Part shown: positions 17,304 to 26,307 of the stretch, in pieces | Position numbering within the stretch: the stretch's first letter is position 1 | Layout: every line of letters starts with the position of its first letter | NCBI GenBank assembly: GCA_003155915.1 | Contig: PMFA01000014.1 | Location: 12,061 to 74,419 of the forward strand | Origin: Acidimicrobiaceae bacterium | GTDB lineage: Bacteria; Actinomycetota; Acidimicrobiia; Acidimicrobiales; RAAP-2 | DNA length: 62,359 bases | Direction: 5' to 3' | Notes under the pieces: model-generated | Seen by the model: only the letters and a program-made list of their open reading frames with translations | The model's database searches: none | Told to the model about the DNA's origin: nothing | Translations under genes and position numbers: made by a program

Positions 17304-18710
17304 TTACGTACCTTCGGGACTCGCCAACATCGTCGGGCCCTCTTGGCGAGGCAATCGGGCCGAATAGATGCTGTACCCGTCAATCTGACGCACGATGAAC
17401 GTCGCGATTGCGGTAGCGGCCATCATGGGTATCCCCAACGAGAAGCCACTGTGCGTGAACTCGAGCACCAGTACCAGGCCGGCGAGCGGGGCCTGCATCG
17501 AGGCGCCGATCATCGCCGCCGCGCCGACGAGGGCGAACGCGCCGACGGGCGTACCCGGCCACAGGTGAATCCAGAGCGCCCCGAAGAAAGCGCCGAAGAG
17601 GGCGCCCGTCGCGAGGAACGGTGTGAAGACGCCACCTGCGGCACCGCTGCCGAGCATCATCGCGGTGACGAGCGGTTTGAGGGCGAAGAGTGCGAACAAG
17701 AGTCCTACGCCACCGACGCCGAGGAACGCTTCGTGCGCCATGTCCTTGCCGTTACCGAAGAGTTGCGGATACCAGATTCCGATGACGCCGAGGACACCGA
17801 AGGCGACCGGCATCATCCACAAGATGTTGGCGCCCTTCGCGCGAAAGTGCGAGGCCCATCCGATCAGTCGAACGTAGAAGATCGCGAGGAGACCGATAAC
17901 GACGCCGGCGAGAATCGACCACACCATCAGCGAAGCGCTGAAGCGATAACCGGGAATGTCCGCGTACGTGGCACCCGACGGCAGGTACAGCCACGCCACC
18001 AGCGTCGCAATCAATGAGGTCGCGAGTGCCGGCATCACGACCGGCAACGCGAAACTGCCGTAGAGGACTTCGGCCGTGAAGATGGCCCCGCCGAGTGGCA
18101 CGTTGTACACGCAGGCGAGTCCCGCGCCGCCGCCACAGGCGACGAGCAGGCGCTTCTGGGCGGGGCTCAGATTGAACCAGTGCGAGAGCACACTGCCCGA
18201 CGCGCCGCCCATCAACTTCGGTGCCGCTTCTCGTCCGATCGACGCGCCGAGGCCGATCACGATCTCCGAGACGATCGACGTCAAAAAACTCCGGCGCAGC
18301 GAAAGCTCGCCCTCACCGTTCCAGACGGCGTCGTCGATGTCGGACTTCTCATGCTTGAGATAACGCCTGATCAAATACCACGACACCGCACCAATAACGC
18401 CACCAATCAACAGGACCACGATCCGACGAGTCGAGCTCACGGCGGCCACGGCGTTCTGGAAGTACCCGGAGTGGTAATGGAATCCAGCGCGTTCACACTC
18501 GGCGAGGATCCACATTAAAAGGTCGCCGAACAGACCCGTCGCGACACCGGTCAACGCCACGGCGAGCCAGAATTTCGGAGTCAGTCGCGCTTCGCCGTCG
18601 TGCGTGACGTTCGGTTGCTCCATCGCGCCGCGACCCGATGCGATTCGCCGCTTGATCATTGGCGGAGGAACGCGAAGGCGTTCACTCTCGGAGTTGCGCT
18701 TTCGCACCAT
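17304..18710 (-). CDS. CLC-family chloride channel or Cl-/H+ antiporter
   Basis: 468 residues and about ten to twelve hydrophobic helices. CLC selectivity motifs: GASIGREAAPKLMGG (gating glutamate in GRE), AGLACVYNVPLGGAIFTAEVLYG and GSGAAGGVFTPFLATGALFG. The central Ser motif near the start (GVATGLFGDLLMWIL) and the C-terminal Tyr region (GYSIYSARL) are present. An acidic residue at the proton-glutamate position (FTAEV) allows antiport, but this is not proof. No CBS domains. GTG/ATG alternatives exist near the start (Met18, Met30). Confidence 0.92.
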   Translation of the reverse strand: MVRKRNSESERLRVPPPMIKRRIASGRGAMEQPNVTHDGEARLTPKFWLAVALTGVATGLFGDLLMWILAECERAGFHYHSGYFQNAVAAVSSTRRIVVLLIGGVIGAVSWYLIRRYLKHEKSDIDDAVWNGEGELSLRRSFLTSIVSEIVIGLGASIGREAAPKLMGGASGSVLSHWFNLSPAQKRLLVACGGGAGLACVYNVPLGGAIFTAEVLYGSFALPVVMPALATSLIATLVAWLYLPSGATYADIPGYRFSASLMVWSILAGVVIGLLAIFYVRLIGWASHFRAKGANILWMMPVAFGVLGVIGIWYPQLFGNGKDMAHEAFLGVGGVGLLFALFALKPLVTAMMLGSGAAGGVFTPFLATGALFGAFFGALWIHLWPGTPVGAFALVGAAAMIGASMQAPLAGLVLVLEFTHSGFSLGIPMMAATAIATFIVRQIDGYSIYSARLPRQEGPTMLASPEGT

Positions 18711-18812
18711 GGACCTCTCAAAGCAATGGCTGAATCAATGGTAGTGCTCGCCTTATTGCAACTTTCTCTCTGGAAAAAGTGCGGAGCTACCTCGGACTAT
18801 CGATGACGGTGC

Positions 18813-19700
18813 TCAGTGCAGCGCCATGAGCCACGGCGGTGGACTCACTTCGATGCGCGCGAACGGCGAGGCGACACGACCAAAACGATCGTCACCCGCA
18901 GCCCAGGCGCGCCACGCGTCGGAGATCTCGTCTTGGGACCTCGCCACAAAGTTCCACCACATGAAGAGGCGTTCGTCGAAGGGAACGCCCCCGATGAGCA
19001 TCGCCCGACTCGGAGCATTTGAATCGAAACGGCACTCGTCTCGTCCCGCGCCGAGGTACGCCAGCGCCCCCGGTTGCACGACGGTGCCGTCGACCAACAC
19101 CGAGCCGTTGGCGACGATGAGCGCGTACTCGCAGTTCGGCTCCAGTGCGACTGTGACGGGACCCCCGTGAAGATTGAGTTCGACGCCGACCAGAGCGCTG
19201 TCTCGACGGGCCGGTGAACTCGTCTCTGCGAAGGAACCGACGAGGACCGTCGCCGAGAGGTTCGACGTCTCGATCGTTGGCATGGTGTCAAAGTGTTCGA
19301 ATTCGGCGCCACCGTCACGCGTCGTCGAAGGTTGCGCGACCCACAACTGCATTCCGTGCATCTCGCCCGATCGCAGTCCGGGATTCTCTTCGGAGTGGGC
19401 CACGCCGTGACCTGACGTCATGAGATTCAACTGTCCGGCTCGGATGAGTTGCTCCGACCCGAGGCTGTCACGGTGCAAGAACTCTCCGGCGAAGAGCCAC
19501 GTCACGGTTTGCAGCCCCATATGCGGATGAGGCGCGACGTCAATCGATCGATCTGGCGTCAACGACATTGGTCCCATGTGATCGACAAAACACCAGGCCC
19601 CGACGGTCCGTCGACCTCTCGTCGGCAGCGCTCGTCGAACGCGCAGTTCCCCCACTTGCGCTTCTCGGCTCTCGTAGATTTCGACATCGTGGTCAGTCAC
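18813..19700 (-). CDS. Pirin family protein
   Basis: 295 residues, bicupin. The N-terminal cupin has the metal ligands of pirins: VAPHPHMGLQTVTWLFAGEFLHRDS (HxH) followed by MTSGHGVAHSEENPG (H and E). The second cupin (~160-280) carries GGPVTVALEPNCEYALIVANGSVLVDG. Pirins bind a single iron; some act as quercetinases, others as transcription cofactors. The role here is unknown. Single gene, start at 19700. Confidence 0.9.
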   Translation of the reverse strand: MTDHDVEIYESREAQVGELRVRRALPTRGRRTVGAWCFVDHMGPMSLTPDRSIDVAPHPHMGLQTVTWLFAGEFLHRDSLGSEQLIRAGQLNLMTSGHGVAHSEENPGLRSGEMHGMQLWVAQPSTTRDGGAEFEHFDTMPTIETSNLSATVLVGSFAETSSPARRDSALVGVELNLHGGPVTVALEPNCEYALIVANGSVLVDGTVVQPGALAYLGAGRDECRFDSNAPSRAMLIGGVPFDERLFMWWNFVARSQDEISDAWRAWAAGDDRFGRVASPFARIEVSPPPWLMALH

Positions 19701-19756
19701 GATCCGACCTTCCTTTCCGCCTCGACACAGCGCTTCGTTACGATCGGATCACTGGC

Positions 19757-20224
19757 TCACTCGTCGTAGGCGGCCTGTAACTTGTCGACCTCGATTTTGC
19801 TCATCACCATCATGGCGTCGCGAACGCGACCGGCCTTCATCGCGTCGGGGTCGCCCAAGAGCACGGTGAGAAGCGTCGGAATAATCTGCCACGAGAGGCC
19901 GAATCGATCCTTCAGCCAGCCGCACGGTCTCGGTTCACCGCCGTCACCGAGGGCCGACCAGTAGTAGTCAACTTCGGCTTGGTCCTGACACGAGACCACG
20001 AGTGAGAAGGCCTCGTTCAGCGAAAAGGAGGGGCCGCCGTTCATTATCGAAATCCTGAGATTCTCGAGGCGAATTGTCCCAATGACGAAACCGCCATCGG
20101 GCATCGTCGGTACGTCCATCCGGGTGACGTCGATGATCTCGGAGTTAGCGAAGACGCTGGCGTAAAATTCCAGCGCCTCCTCCGCGTTGTCGTTGAACCA
20201 AAGGAAGGGAGCGACGTCCACCAC
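19757..20224 (-). CDS. VOC family protein (PhnB/3-demethylubiquinone methyltransferase-like domain)
   Basis: 155 residues. Begins VAPFLWFNDNAEEALEFYASVFANSEI and carries NEAFSLVVSCQDQAEVDYYWSALGDGGE followed by CGWLKDRFGLSWQIIP, the signature of the PhnB-like subgroup of the vicinal-oxygen-chelate fold. No methyltransferase activity is implied by the family name. Function unknown. Confidence 0.9.
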   Translation of the reverse strand: MVDVAPFLWFNDNAEEALEFYASVFANSEIIDVTRMDVPTMPDGGFVIGTIRLENLRISIMNGGPSFSLNEAFSLVVSCQDQAEVDYYWSALGDGGEPRPCGWLKDRFGLSWQIIPTLLTVLLGDPDAMKAGRVRDAMMVMSKIEVDKLQAAYDE

Positions 20225-20355
20225 CGCTTCATGTTAATGACGAGTGCCACGCGAGACCCCGTCCAAAAGCGCCTGAAATTGGCCGCGCCGAACATCGAAA
20301 CTGCGCAGTTGCTCTGTACCGTCCTGATTTTCGCGCCAGCCATATACTGCGATTT

Positions 20356-20799
20356 ATGGTTGCAATTCTGTTCTGGGTCGTCATTGTCGGGTTCTCGTTC
20401 GTCCTCGAACTTCACTCCAACGCCTTCATCGCCGTCTTCATTGGCTTCGGTGCCGCGATCTCCTTCGTCCTGGCGTTGGCCGGCCTCCCCTTCACCTTCC
20501 AGGCCGGCGCATGGCTGGTCGTGTCGGCAGTCTCGCTCGTAACCCTGCGACCGTTCGCGATGAGAAAATTTCACCATCACCGATTCGAAATCGACATGTC
20601 ACAACCGACCAATACCGCAATGACCGACATGCGCGGAACCGTTGAAATGCCGGTGGGCGACGCCACTCATCCGGGGAGAGTCAAGATTCAAGGCGAGTCC
20701 TGGAAAGCGGTCACCGACTGGCCGGCGCAACTGCCCGACGGCACGCTCATCGTTGTCAAGAAGGCCTACGGCACCACACTCTGGGTCGATCCCGTCTAA
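20356..20799 (+). CDS. NfeD-like membrane protein with OB-fold domain
   Basis: 147 residues: two or three N-terminal hydrophobic segments (residues ~2-18, 23-42 and 47-67), then a soluble C-terminal domain with MRGTVEMPVGDATHPGRVKIQGESWKAVTDWPAQLPDGTLIVVKKAYGTTLWVDPV, matching the NfeD OB fold (GR-V...G..W.A). NfeD-like proteins pair with SPFH/stomatin proteins. Such a gene lies 1.2 kb away on the opposite strand (22017-22943), with transposon debris between, suggesting an original neighbour pair that was disrupted or rearranged. Confidence 0.82.
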   Translation: MVAILFWVVIVGFSFVLELHSNAFIAVFIGFGAAISFVLALAGLPFTFQAGAWLVVSAVSLVTLRPFAMRKFHHHRFEIDMSQPTNTAMTDMRGTVEMPVGDATHPGRVKIQGESWKAVTDWPAQLPDGTLIVVKKAYGTTLWVDPV

Positions 20800-20999
20800 C
20801 AGCGTGTGTCCTAATTGGACCCACCGGATTGCCTTGACCAACTGAACCACGTGGCTCAGAATGTGCTTGCTCGCCGTCCGAGTTCTCAGATGACTTTCTG
20901 TCTGGGTTCTCGATTCCGACCCAAGGCCCTCATCACGTTGCCGTGATGTTTGTGCGGGTGACTATCGGCTCATCCCGCGTGCTTCGCGGTGCAGATCCT

Positions 21000-21317
21000 T
21001 TAGAGATCAGACTGTGGAGAGAAGCAATTGGCGAGTCGGGACCTCGCTCGCTCGCGTCCTTTGGACCCCGGGGTGGTTCTGGCCAGGGCCTGGTTGGCCG
21101 CCTTGAGCGTGCGCTGCGCTTCTCTGAGTGTTTTCACCCCCTCGAAGATTTCGAAGGGAGTACCGTTCGCGTCGGCGGCGACGCAAAGGGACATGATCCC
21201 ACGATCGACACCAACGGGAACGGGGTGGCGAATACTGCGACTGCGCTCGGCCTGGTGCAGTTCAGCGGCCACGCCCGTCAGCGAGACAATCCAACGTGCC
21301 GCGCGCTGGGTCAGTGT
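21000..21317 (-). pseudogene. Fragment of a TnpB (IS200/IS605) gene, central/C-terminal part
   Basis: Reading the minus strand from 21317, the product is TLTQRAARWIVSLTGVAAE... then GVDRGIMSLCVAADANG (the RuvC-I Asp motif), FEGVKTLREAQRTLKAANQAL and TTPGSKGRERARSRLAN, the well-known central block of TnpB. It ends at a stop at 21000-21002, before RuvC-II and the zinc ribbon. It is fused in frame to the decayed IS5 transposase, with the join at about 21317/21318 (RLSA then TLTQRAARW). A small hairpin CCGCG-TGCTT-CGCGG lies just 3' of it (near 20980). Non-functional remnant. Confidence 0.8.
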
Positions 21318-21959
21318 GGCCGAGAGTCGATGTGCCGCCGACGGCGCGGTGCCGCGGTCCATGAGCACGAGTTCGATGCGTTTGTCAGAACCCTGCGGGA
21401 AAGGTCTTCGAGTATCAACTCGATGGCTTTTGCTTCGGACGTCGATACGGGAACCGCACGCACGCAAAGCGGCAGACCAGTGACGTCCACGCAGACGATT
21501 CGCTCGGCGCCCTTGGTTCGGCCATAGGGATCGCCCTGGTTATGGAACGTTGCTCCGCCATTGGAGACCCCTCTCGCCAGATGCGTGTCGATGACCACCA
21601 TCGAGGGCAATGGTTCCTTTCGACCGAGGTTGGTGCGCAACAACGCGTGCAGCGCCACAAGCACCTGAGTCCACGTTCCGTTCCTCGACCACCGGCGAAA
21701 CTGAGACCAGACCCTCTTTCAGGGTCCGAACTGCTCGGGTAAATACCTGCACTGGCACCGGGTGTGCGAGATGTAGAGCATCGCGTCGGCGACGTGTCGA
21801 ATGTCATCTCCGTGCTTTGGTCCTCGTTTGGAGGGAAGCACGAGCAAAGGTTCCAGCATCTTCCACCTGGGCGTCAGTCAGATCACTCGAATAGGCCACG
21901 TCTTGATGGTGCCGATCAACGCTCTTAGCGCACTCGCCAAATAGAACACAGCCTCTAAG
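21318..21959 (-). pseudogene. Decayed IS5-family transposase, N-terminal two thirds
   Basis: The remnant starts at the equivalent of the GTG (21899) of the intact copy at 40839-41645 and shares the end sequence CTCTAAG...GAACACA (21953 down). MVVIDTHLARGVSNGGATFHN (first Asp of DDE), CVDVTGLPLCVRAVPVSTSEA and ELVLMDRGTAPSAAHRLSA (second Asp) are readable but lie in at least two different frames, with further breaks near 21840 and 21415. The C-terminal third with the catalytic Glu is replaced by the TnpB fragment. Confidence 0.85.
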
Positions 21960-22016
21960 CAACACGCCGCAGTTGCGTATCGAGGCGCGATTGCTCCGTG
22001 GTACTACTCAGAGTGT

Positions 22017-22943
22017 CTACGACTGAGTACTGGGAACGTCGGCCATCACGCTCTTGATGGCCTGAGCCGCACCCAAGAGCGCCGCACTCTCGGCGGGGAT
22101 GATCAACTTCGTGTTAGGACTCTCAGCGAACTTCGACAAGGTGTCGAGCTGCAAGATCGCCACCAGCGTTGGGTCGGGCTGTTGCAACTTGATCGCCGCG
22201 TACACCGAGGCGATGGCCTGGGCGCGTCCTTCGGCTTCGAGGATGAGCGCCTGTCGTCGACCTTGGGCGCGCAGGATGTCAGATTGCTGAGCACCTTCGG
22301 CTTCTTTGATCGCCGCTTGGCGTTGTCCGTCGGCGACGTTCACCGCGGACTGCTGCTGTCCTTCGGATTCAAGGATCCGAGCGCGCTTCTCCTGGTCGGC
22401 CTGCTTCTGCAGGGCCATGGCCTGAAGAATCTGTTCCGGCGGCGTGATCTCTAAGACCTCCACACGGTTGATGCGAACGCCCCACTTGTCGGTGGCCTCT
22501 TCCATCTGGGTCTGGAGCATCGTGCCGATTCGCTCGCGCTGGGAGAACGCCTCGTCCAAGGTGATGCTGCCGAAGACCGCTCGCACCGACGTGCGCGCCA
22601 AGTTGTCGACGCTGACCAGGTAGTCCGAGTTGGTGAAGAGGGCGAGGCGAACGTCCACCACTTGGCTGAATATCGTTGCGTTGACGATGACCGCCACGTT
22701 GTCACGGGTGATGACCTGTTGGCGGTCGCCGGTGCGCGGCGTCTCGCGGACGTCGACGATCTTCATGACTTCGATGAAGGGAATGATGAAGGTCAGGCCA
22801 GGGTTCTTGATGTCCTTGAACTCACCGAAGCGAGTGATGACACCGACGAACCCCTGCTGGACGATTCGTACGGCCTTCAATATCGCTGACAAGACGAGCA
22901 GGACGATGATCCCCGCCACCACTGCTAACACAATTCCAACCAT
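22017..22943 (-). CDS. SPFH/band-7 (stomatin/QmcA-like) membrane protein
   Basis: 308 residues from ATG 22943, preceded by GAAGGGA at good spacing. N-terminal transmembrane helix (GIVLAVVAGIIVLLVLSAI), then the band-7 domain (VRIVQQGFVGVITRFGEFKDIKNPGLTFIIPFIE ... DNVAVIVNATIFSQVVD ... RTSVRAVFGSITLDEAFSQR), then a long Glu/Ala/Gln coiled coil (EKRARILESEGQQQSAVNVADGQRQAAIKEAEGAQQ) and a helical end. It forms large membrane rings or microdomains (family knowledge). The partner NfeD-like gene lies convergently at 20356. Confidence 0.93.
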   Translation of the reverse strand: MVGIVLAVVAGIIVLLVLSAILKAVRIVQQGFVGVITRFGEFKDIKNPGLTFIIPFIEVMKIVDVRETPRTGDRQQVITRDNVAVIVNATIFSQVVDVRLALFTNSDYLVSVDNLARTSVRAVFGSITLDEAFSQRERIGTMLQTQMEEATDKWGVRINRVEVLEITPPEQILQAMALQKQADQEKRARILESEGQQQSAVNVADGQRQAAIKEAEGAQQSDILRAQGRRQALILEAEGRAQAIASVYAAIKLQQPDPTLVAILQLDTLSKFAESPNTKLIIPAESAALLGAAQAIKSVMADVPSTQS

Positions 22944-23060
22944 CTGAATCCCTTCACTACGGCCCATAACGAATCGATTGGCCGCTATTTAGCCCGTTGT
23001 TCGGAGTGTACTTGTCCTCTTCCGCGTCGCTTCAGGTGAATGGGCAACGCGGTGGTTGGC

Positions 23061-24779
23061 TCAACCAAACGTGAAATCGAAGGCCTGCACGCCCGGAGTA
23101 AACGTCAGCACCATCGTGCCGGTCGACGACGACTTGGCGTGAAAGAGCGTGTAGAGCCGAGGAACGCCACGCACGTGAACCGTGGTGGGCGCCGTGCCAT
23201 TGCCCGCCGAGACACTCACCGTGCCGGTGCCGCCCATCACGAGATAGACGTCCTGGGCAACGTAATTGATCTCCAACTTCGAGTCCTTGATCGACGTCGC
23301 CTCTTCAGCGTGTTCGTTCCACTCACCCGAGAACGCCCACGTGGTCGACGAGAGGTGCGTCGGGAAGTGGAACTCGGTCGCGACGTTCTTCGCCGGCTCC
23401 ACGTCGGAGTCCATGTAGGTCAGGCCGTACTTGTAGCCGATGTAGGACTCGGGGCTCGTCTCTTCGAACGGCGTGCGATTCGCCACGGACGTCGGCGGGG
23501 GCAGCTTCAGTCCCGGGTGCGCGGCGACCAGGAGCTTGCGGATGAGACTCTCGGTCAATGCATAGTTACCTTCGCCGAAATCGACGTGTCGCACGACACC
23601 CTGGGCGTCGATGAGGTACTCGGCCGGCCAGTACTCGTTGTCGTAGGCGTTCCACGTTCCGTAGTCGTTGTCAACGGCGATCGGATACTTAACGCCCAGC
23701 GCCTGGGCCTGGGCCTTCACGTTGCTCACGACGTGCTCGAAAGCGAACTCGGGCGTATGCACGCCAACGATTTCCAGTCCGTACGGGGCGTAGCGCTTGT
23801 ACCACGCTTCGACGTGCGGCAACGATCGTTGGCAGTTGATACACGAGTAAGTCCAGAAGTCGACGATGACGACCTTGCCTCGCAAGCCCTTCATCGTGAG
23901 CGCCTTGTCCTGTGACGTGTTCAGCCACGTGGTGACGTCGGTGAAGTTGGGCGCGAGACCACACGACACCAAGCCGGGCGAGGAGGACGGACACGACACG
24001 AGCGACCCCGAGACGGCCTTGGATCCCTGATGGCCCTTCAAGGTGTTGAGCTGCTTACGAATGCTGGTGGAGCCTTCGATCTTCTTTTGCAGGACGCTCG
24101 TGTATCCGGGCACGTCCCTTTGCAAGAAGTCGAAGGAGTTGGTCGCGATGCCGATCGCCATCAACAGCAGCACCACTCCACCGATCTGTCGATAGAGCGG
24201 TGCGCGTTGGCGTACTGCCTGCACCCGACGGACCAGGCCCCCACCGGCCAGAGCGATGAAGAGCAACGGCACGACCGCACCGACGGCGAACGCGAGGGTA
24301 ACCACGACGGTTTCAAAGTGGATGTCGCGCGTCGCACCCAGTACGGTGATCGCGGCGAGCACCGGTCCGGCACACGGCACGAACACCAGACCCAACGCCA
24401 AACCGATAACGAAACCGCCGCTCGAACTACTCGGTTGGCGTCCAACCAGTCTGGCGAACGGCCGTTCCAGCCACTCCCCGATCACGGGAATGACGAAGCC
24501 GATTCCGACGAGACCGAGGAGGCCCACGCCGATCCACATCAACGTGTTCTGAGGGAGATCCAATCCCGACAGAATTTCCGATCCGACGAGCACCAGGAGA
24601 CTGAAACTGAGGACCAGGCCAAGGACGATCGCCACCGAACGACGCCACGAACCCTTCGGAGTCTCCTCGGCACCCGGTGCCGCCACGCCGGCTACAAAAA
24701 CAATCGGAAGAACTGGCAAGATGCAGGGCGATATTCCCGCAATCAGTCCTGCCGCCAGCGCGACAACGATGAGCGTCAC
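23061..24779 (-). CDS. dipZ: DipZ: CcdA-type membrane domain fused to an extracytoplasmic thioredoxin-like domain
   Basis: 572 residues. Residues ~1-225 are the CcdA/DsbD-like six-helix domain with the paired Cys motifs ISPCILPVLP and FVPCAGPVLAA. After a linker, residues ~280-420 form a TlpA/thioredoxin-like domain with active site SCINCQ (in FWTYSCINCQRSLPHVEAWY) and EYWPAEYLID. The final ~140 residues (FPTHLSSTTWAFSGEWNEHAEE ... TVHVRGVPRLYTLF) match the carbohydrate-binding-like C-terminal domain of mycobacterial DipZ. It carries reducing power across the membrane to cell-surface disulfides. Confidence 0.93.
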   Translation of the reverse strand: MTLIVVALAAGLIAGISPCILPVLPIVFVAGVAAPGAEETPKGSWRRSVAIVLGLVLSFSLLVLVGSEILSGLDLPQNTLMWIGVGLLGLVGIGFVIPVIGEWLERPFARLVGRQPSSSSGGFVIGLALGLVFVPCAGPVLAAITVLGATRDIHFETVVVTLAFAVGAVVPLLFIALAGGGLVRRVQAVRQRAPLYRQIGGVVLLLMAIGIATNSFDFLQRDVPGYTSVLQKKIEGSTSIRKQLNTLKGHQGSKAVSGSLVSCPSSSPGLVSCGLAPNFTDVTTWLNTSQDKALTMKGLRGKVVIVDFWTYSCINCQRSLPHVEAWYKRYAPYGLEIVGVHTPEFAFEHVVSNVKAQAQALGVKYPIAVDNDYGTWNAYDNEYWPAEYLIDAQGVVRHVDFGEGNYALTESLIRKLLVAAHPGLKLPPPTSVANRTPFEETSPESYIGYKYGLTYMDSDVEPAKNVATEFHFPTHLSSTTWAFSGEWNEHAEEATSIKDSKLEINYVAQDVYLVMGGTGTVSVSAGNGTAPTTVHVRGVPRLYTLFHAKSSSTGTMVLTFTPGVQAFDFTFG

Positions 24780-25097
24780 GTCAGATTCTTGACGATCGGA
24801 TCACTCCACCTTCGCAATCGAAGACCCATGGACTGAACTCTAAGTGTCGACGTTCCGTCAGGCTCCACAACGAACAGTCTTGAGGGGCGCCAAAACGTTA
24901 CACCGGTCAGCTTTATCCAATTCTTAATGTGGCTCGCACAGGCCGACCCGCTTCGACGCGGTCGACCGAGCGTGAATCTCCTCGACGCGAGATACGAGCG
25001 TGTTTCGCGCAGCGGGACCGCTGGGTATTGGATTCACGGCTCATTTTCGAGTCACGACATACTCGTTGTTCACAATGCCCTCTTCTACACTCAGGAC
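24780..25097. other. Divergent intergenic region dipZ / DJ-1 gene
   Basis: 318 bp between two divergent genes. No convincing small gene; an open plus-strand stretch from 24927 is in frame with the DJ-1-like gene but its translation (MWLAQADPLRRGRPSV...) is not family sequence. It should hold promoters for both genes. AT-richer spots occur at about 24900-24925 and 25055-25075. I see no clear repeat or operator. Confidence 0.5.
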
Positions 25098-25703
25098 ATG
25101 CTCGCCGACATCGTGGTCTTTGACGGACTCGACGAGCTCGACGCCTTGGGTCCGTACGAGATTTTGAGGCGAGCGGGACAACTCAGCATCGATTTCTCCG
25201 TGCGCCTCGTCACCCACACTGGTCAACGCTCGGTGTGTGCGGCGAGTGGGCTGACCTTTGAGACCGACGGAACCTTCATTCCCGGCGAGGCGGAGATGGT
25301 CATCGTCGCCGGTGGCGGCTGGAACGCCCGCTCGAAACAGGGAGCGTGGGCGGAGTACCAAAAGGGTGAACTGGCGCCACTGCTCGTCGAAGCCGCGAAG
25401 AGTGCGACGGTGATGGCCGGCGTCTGCACCGGAACCATGTTGTGGGCCCACGCCGGCGTCATCACCGGTCGCCGCGCGAACACGCACTACACGGCGCATG
25501 AGGAACTCGCCGAGTTGGGTGTCGTCGTCGTCCCCGATCGAGTCGTCGACGATGGTGACCTGGTTACCAGCGGCGGCGTCACGAGTGGACTCGACCTCGC
25601 GTTGTGGTTGGTGGCGCGCGAACTGAGCGATCTACTCGCCCAACAGATCGCGAAGAGCATCGAATACAAATGGTTCCGACCGAATCGTTCGATAAGCGCG
25701 TAG
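25098..25703 (+). CDS. DJ-1/PfpI family protein
   Basis: 201 residues from ATG 25098 (MLADIVVFDGLDELDALGPYEILRRAG), matching the usual family start; longer in-frame versions add unrelated residues. Nucleophile elbow Cys in VMAGVCTGTMLWAHAGVI, with YTAHEELAELGVVVVPDRVVDDGDLVTSGGVTSGLDLALWLV behind it, as in isonitrile-hydratase/ThiJ-like members. The reaction is unknown; this subgroup includes isonitrile hydratases and AraC-type regulators that lost their HTH. Confidence 0.9.
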   Translation: MLADIVVFDGLDELDALGPYEILRRAGQLSIDFSVRLVTHTGQRSVCAASGLTFETDGTFIPGEAEMVIVAGGGWNARSKQGAWAEYQKGELAPLLVEAAKSATVMAGVCTGTMLWAHAGVITGRRANTHYTAHEELAELGVVVVPDRVVDDGDLVTSGGVTSGLDLALWLVARELSDLLAQQIAKSIEYKWFRPNRSISA

Positions 25704-25722
25704 GGCCACCGTCCGGCGTCGA

Positions 25723-26307
25723 CTACTCGGCGAATTCAAACTCCGTGGCCGGACCGCGCATGGCTCGCCACTCCGGGGCCAGAACCGCGTAGACCAGTTC
25801 GTCGGTCCACTCGCCCTTGACATATTCATTCTCGAGGAAGTGGGCCTCTCGTCGCATACCTAACTTCTCGAGCACCCGAGCCGAGGCAGTATTTCGCGCG
25901 TCGAGGCGCCCACTCACGCGATGCGCGCCAAGTCCCGAGAAGGCCAATTCGACGATCATCGCTGCACCTTCGGTGGCGTATCCGAGACCGGCGTAGGTCG
26001 GGTCGAACACGTAGCCAACTTCAAAGTGCGCGTGGGTCGAACTGATGAATCCCATCGCCAGTTCGCCGATGAGGACCCCCTCACCCTTCGCTTCAACGCC
26101 GAAATTGATCCATCCACCTTCGCCGGGCAACTCGACGATGCTTCGACGCGCGAGATGATCCTGCGCGGCGGGGCGATCGAACGGCCCGAAATAGAGATAG
26201 CGCACGACGTCAGGATCGGAGAACAACGCGTGGTGGCGTTCCACGTCATCAGGAGTGAGCGCGCGAATGATGAGACGATCCGTGGTGAGTGGATAGACCA
26301 GTCGCAT
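25723..26307 (-). CDS. RimJ/RimL-type GNAT acetyltransferase
   Basis: 194 residues beginning LTTDRLIIRALTPDDVERHHALFSDPDVVRYLYFGPFD, the typical entry of RimJ/RimL GNATs. Acetyl-CoA motif GYVFDPTYAGLGYATEGAAMIVELAFSGLGAHRVSGRLDARNTASARVLEKLGMRREAHF is complete. The start ATG (26307-26305) shares one base with the stop of the TetR gene (TGATG), so translation is coupled to the regulator. Substrate unknown. Confidence 0.9.
   Translation of the reverse strand: MRLVYPLTTDRLIIRALTPDDVERHHALFSDPDVVRYLYFGPFDRPAAQDHLARRSIVELPGEGGWINFGVEAKGEGVLIGELAMGFISSTHAHFEVGYVFDPTYAGLGYATEGAAMIVELAFSGLGAHRVSGRLDARNTASARVLEKLGMRREAHFLENEYVKGEWTDELVYAVLAPEWRAMRGPATEFEFAE

Noticed and set aside
20900-21000. Guide (omega) RNA for the TnpB fragment
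   Set aside because: Only one 5-bp hairpin (CCGCG-TGCTT-CGCGG) is visible and the tnpB is truncated, so no functional guide can be supported.
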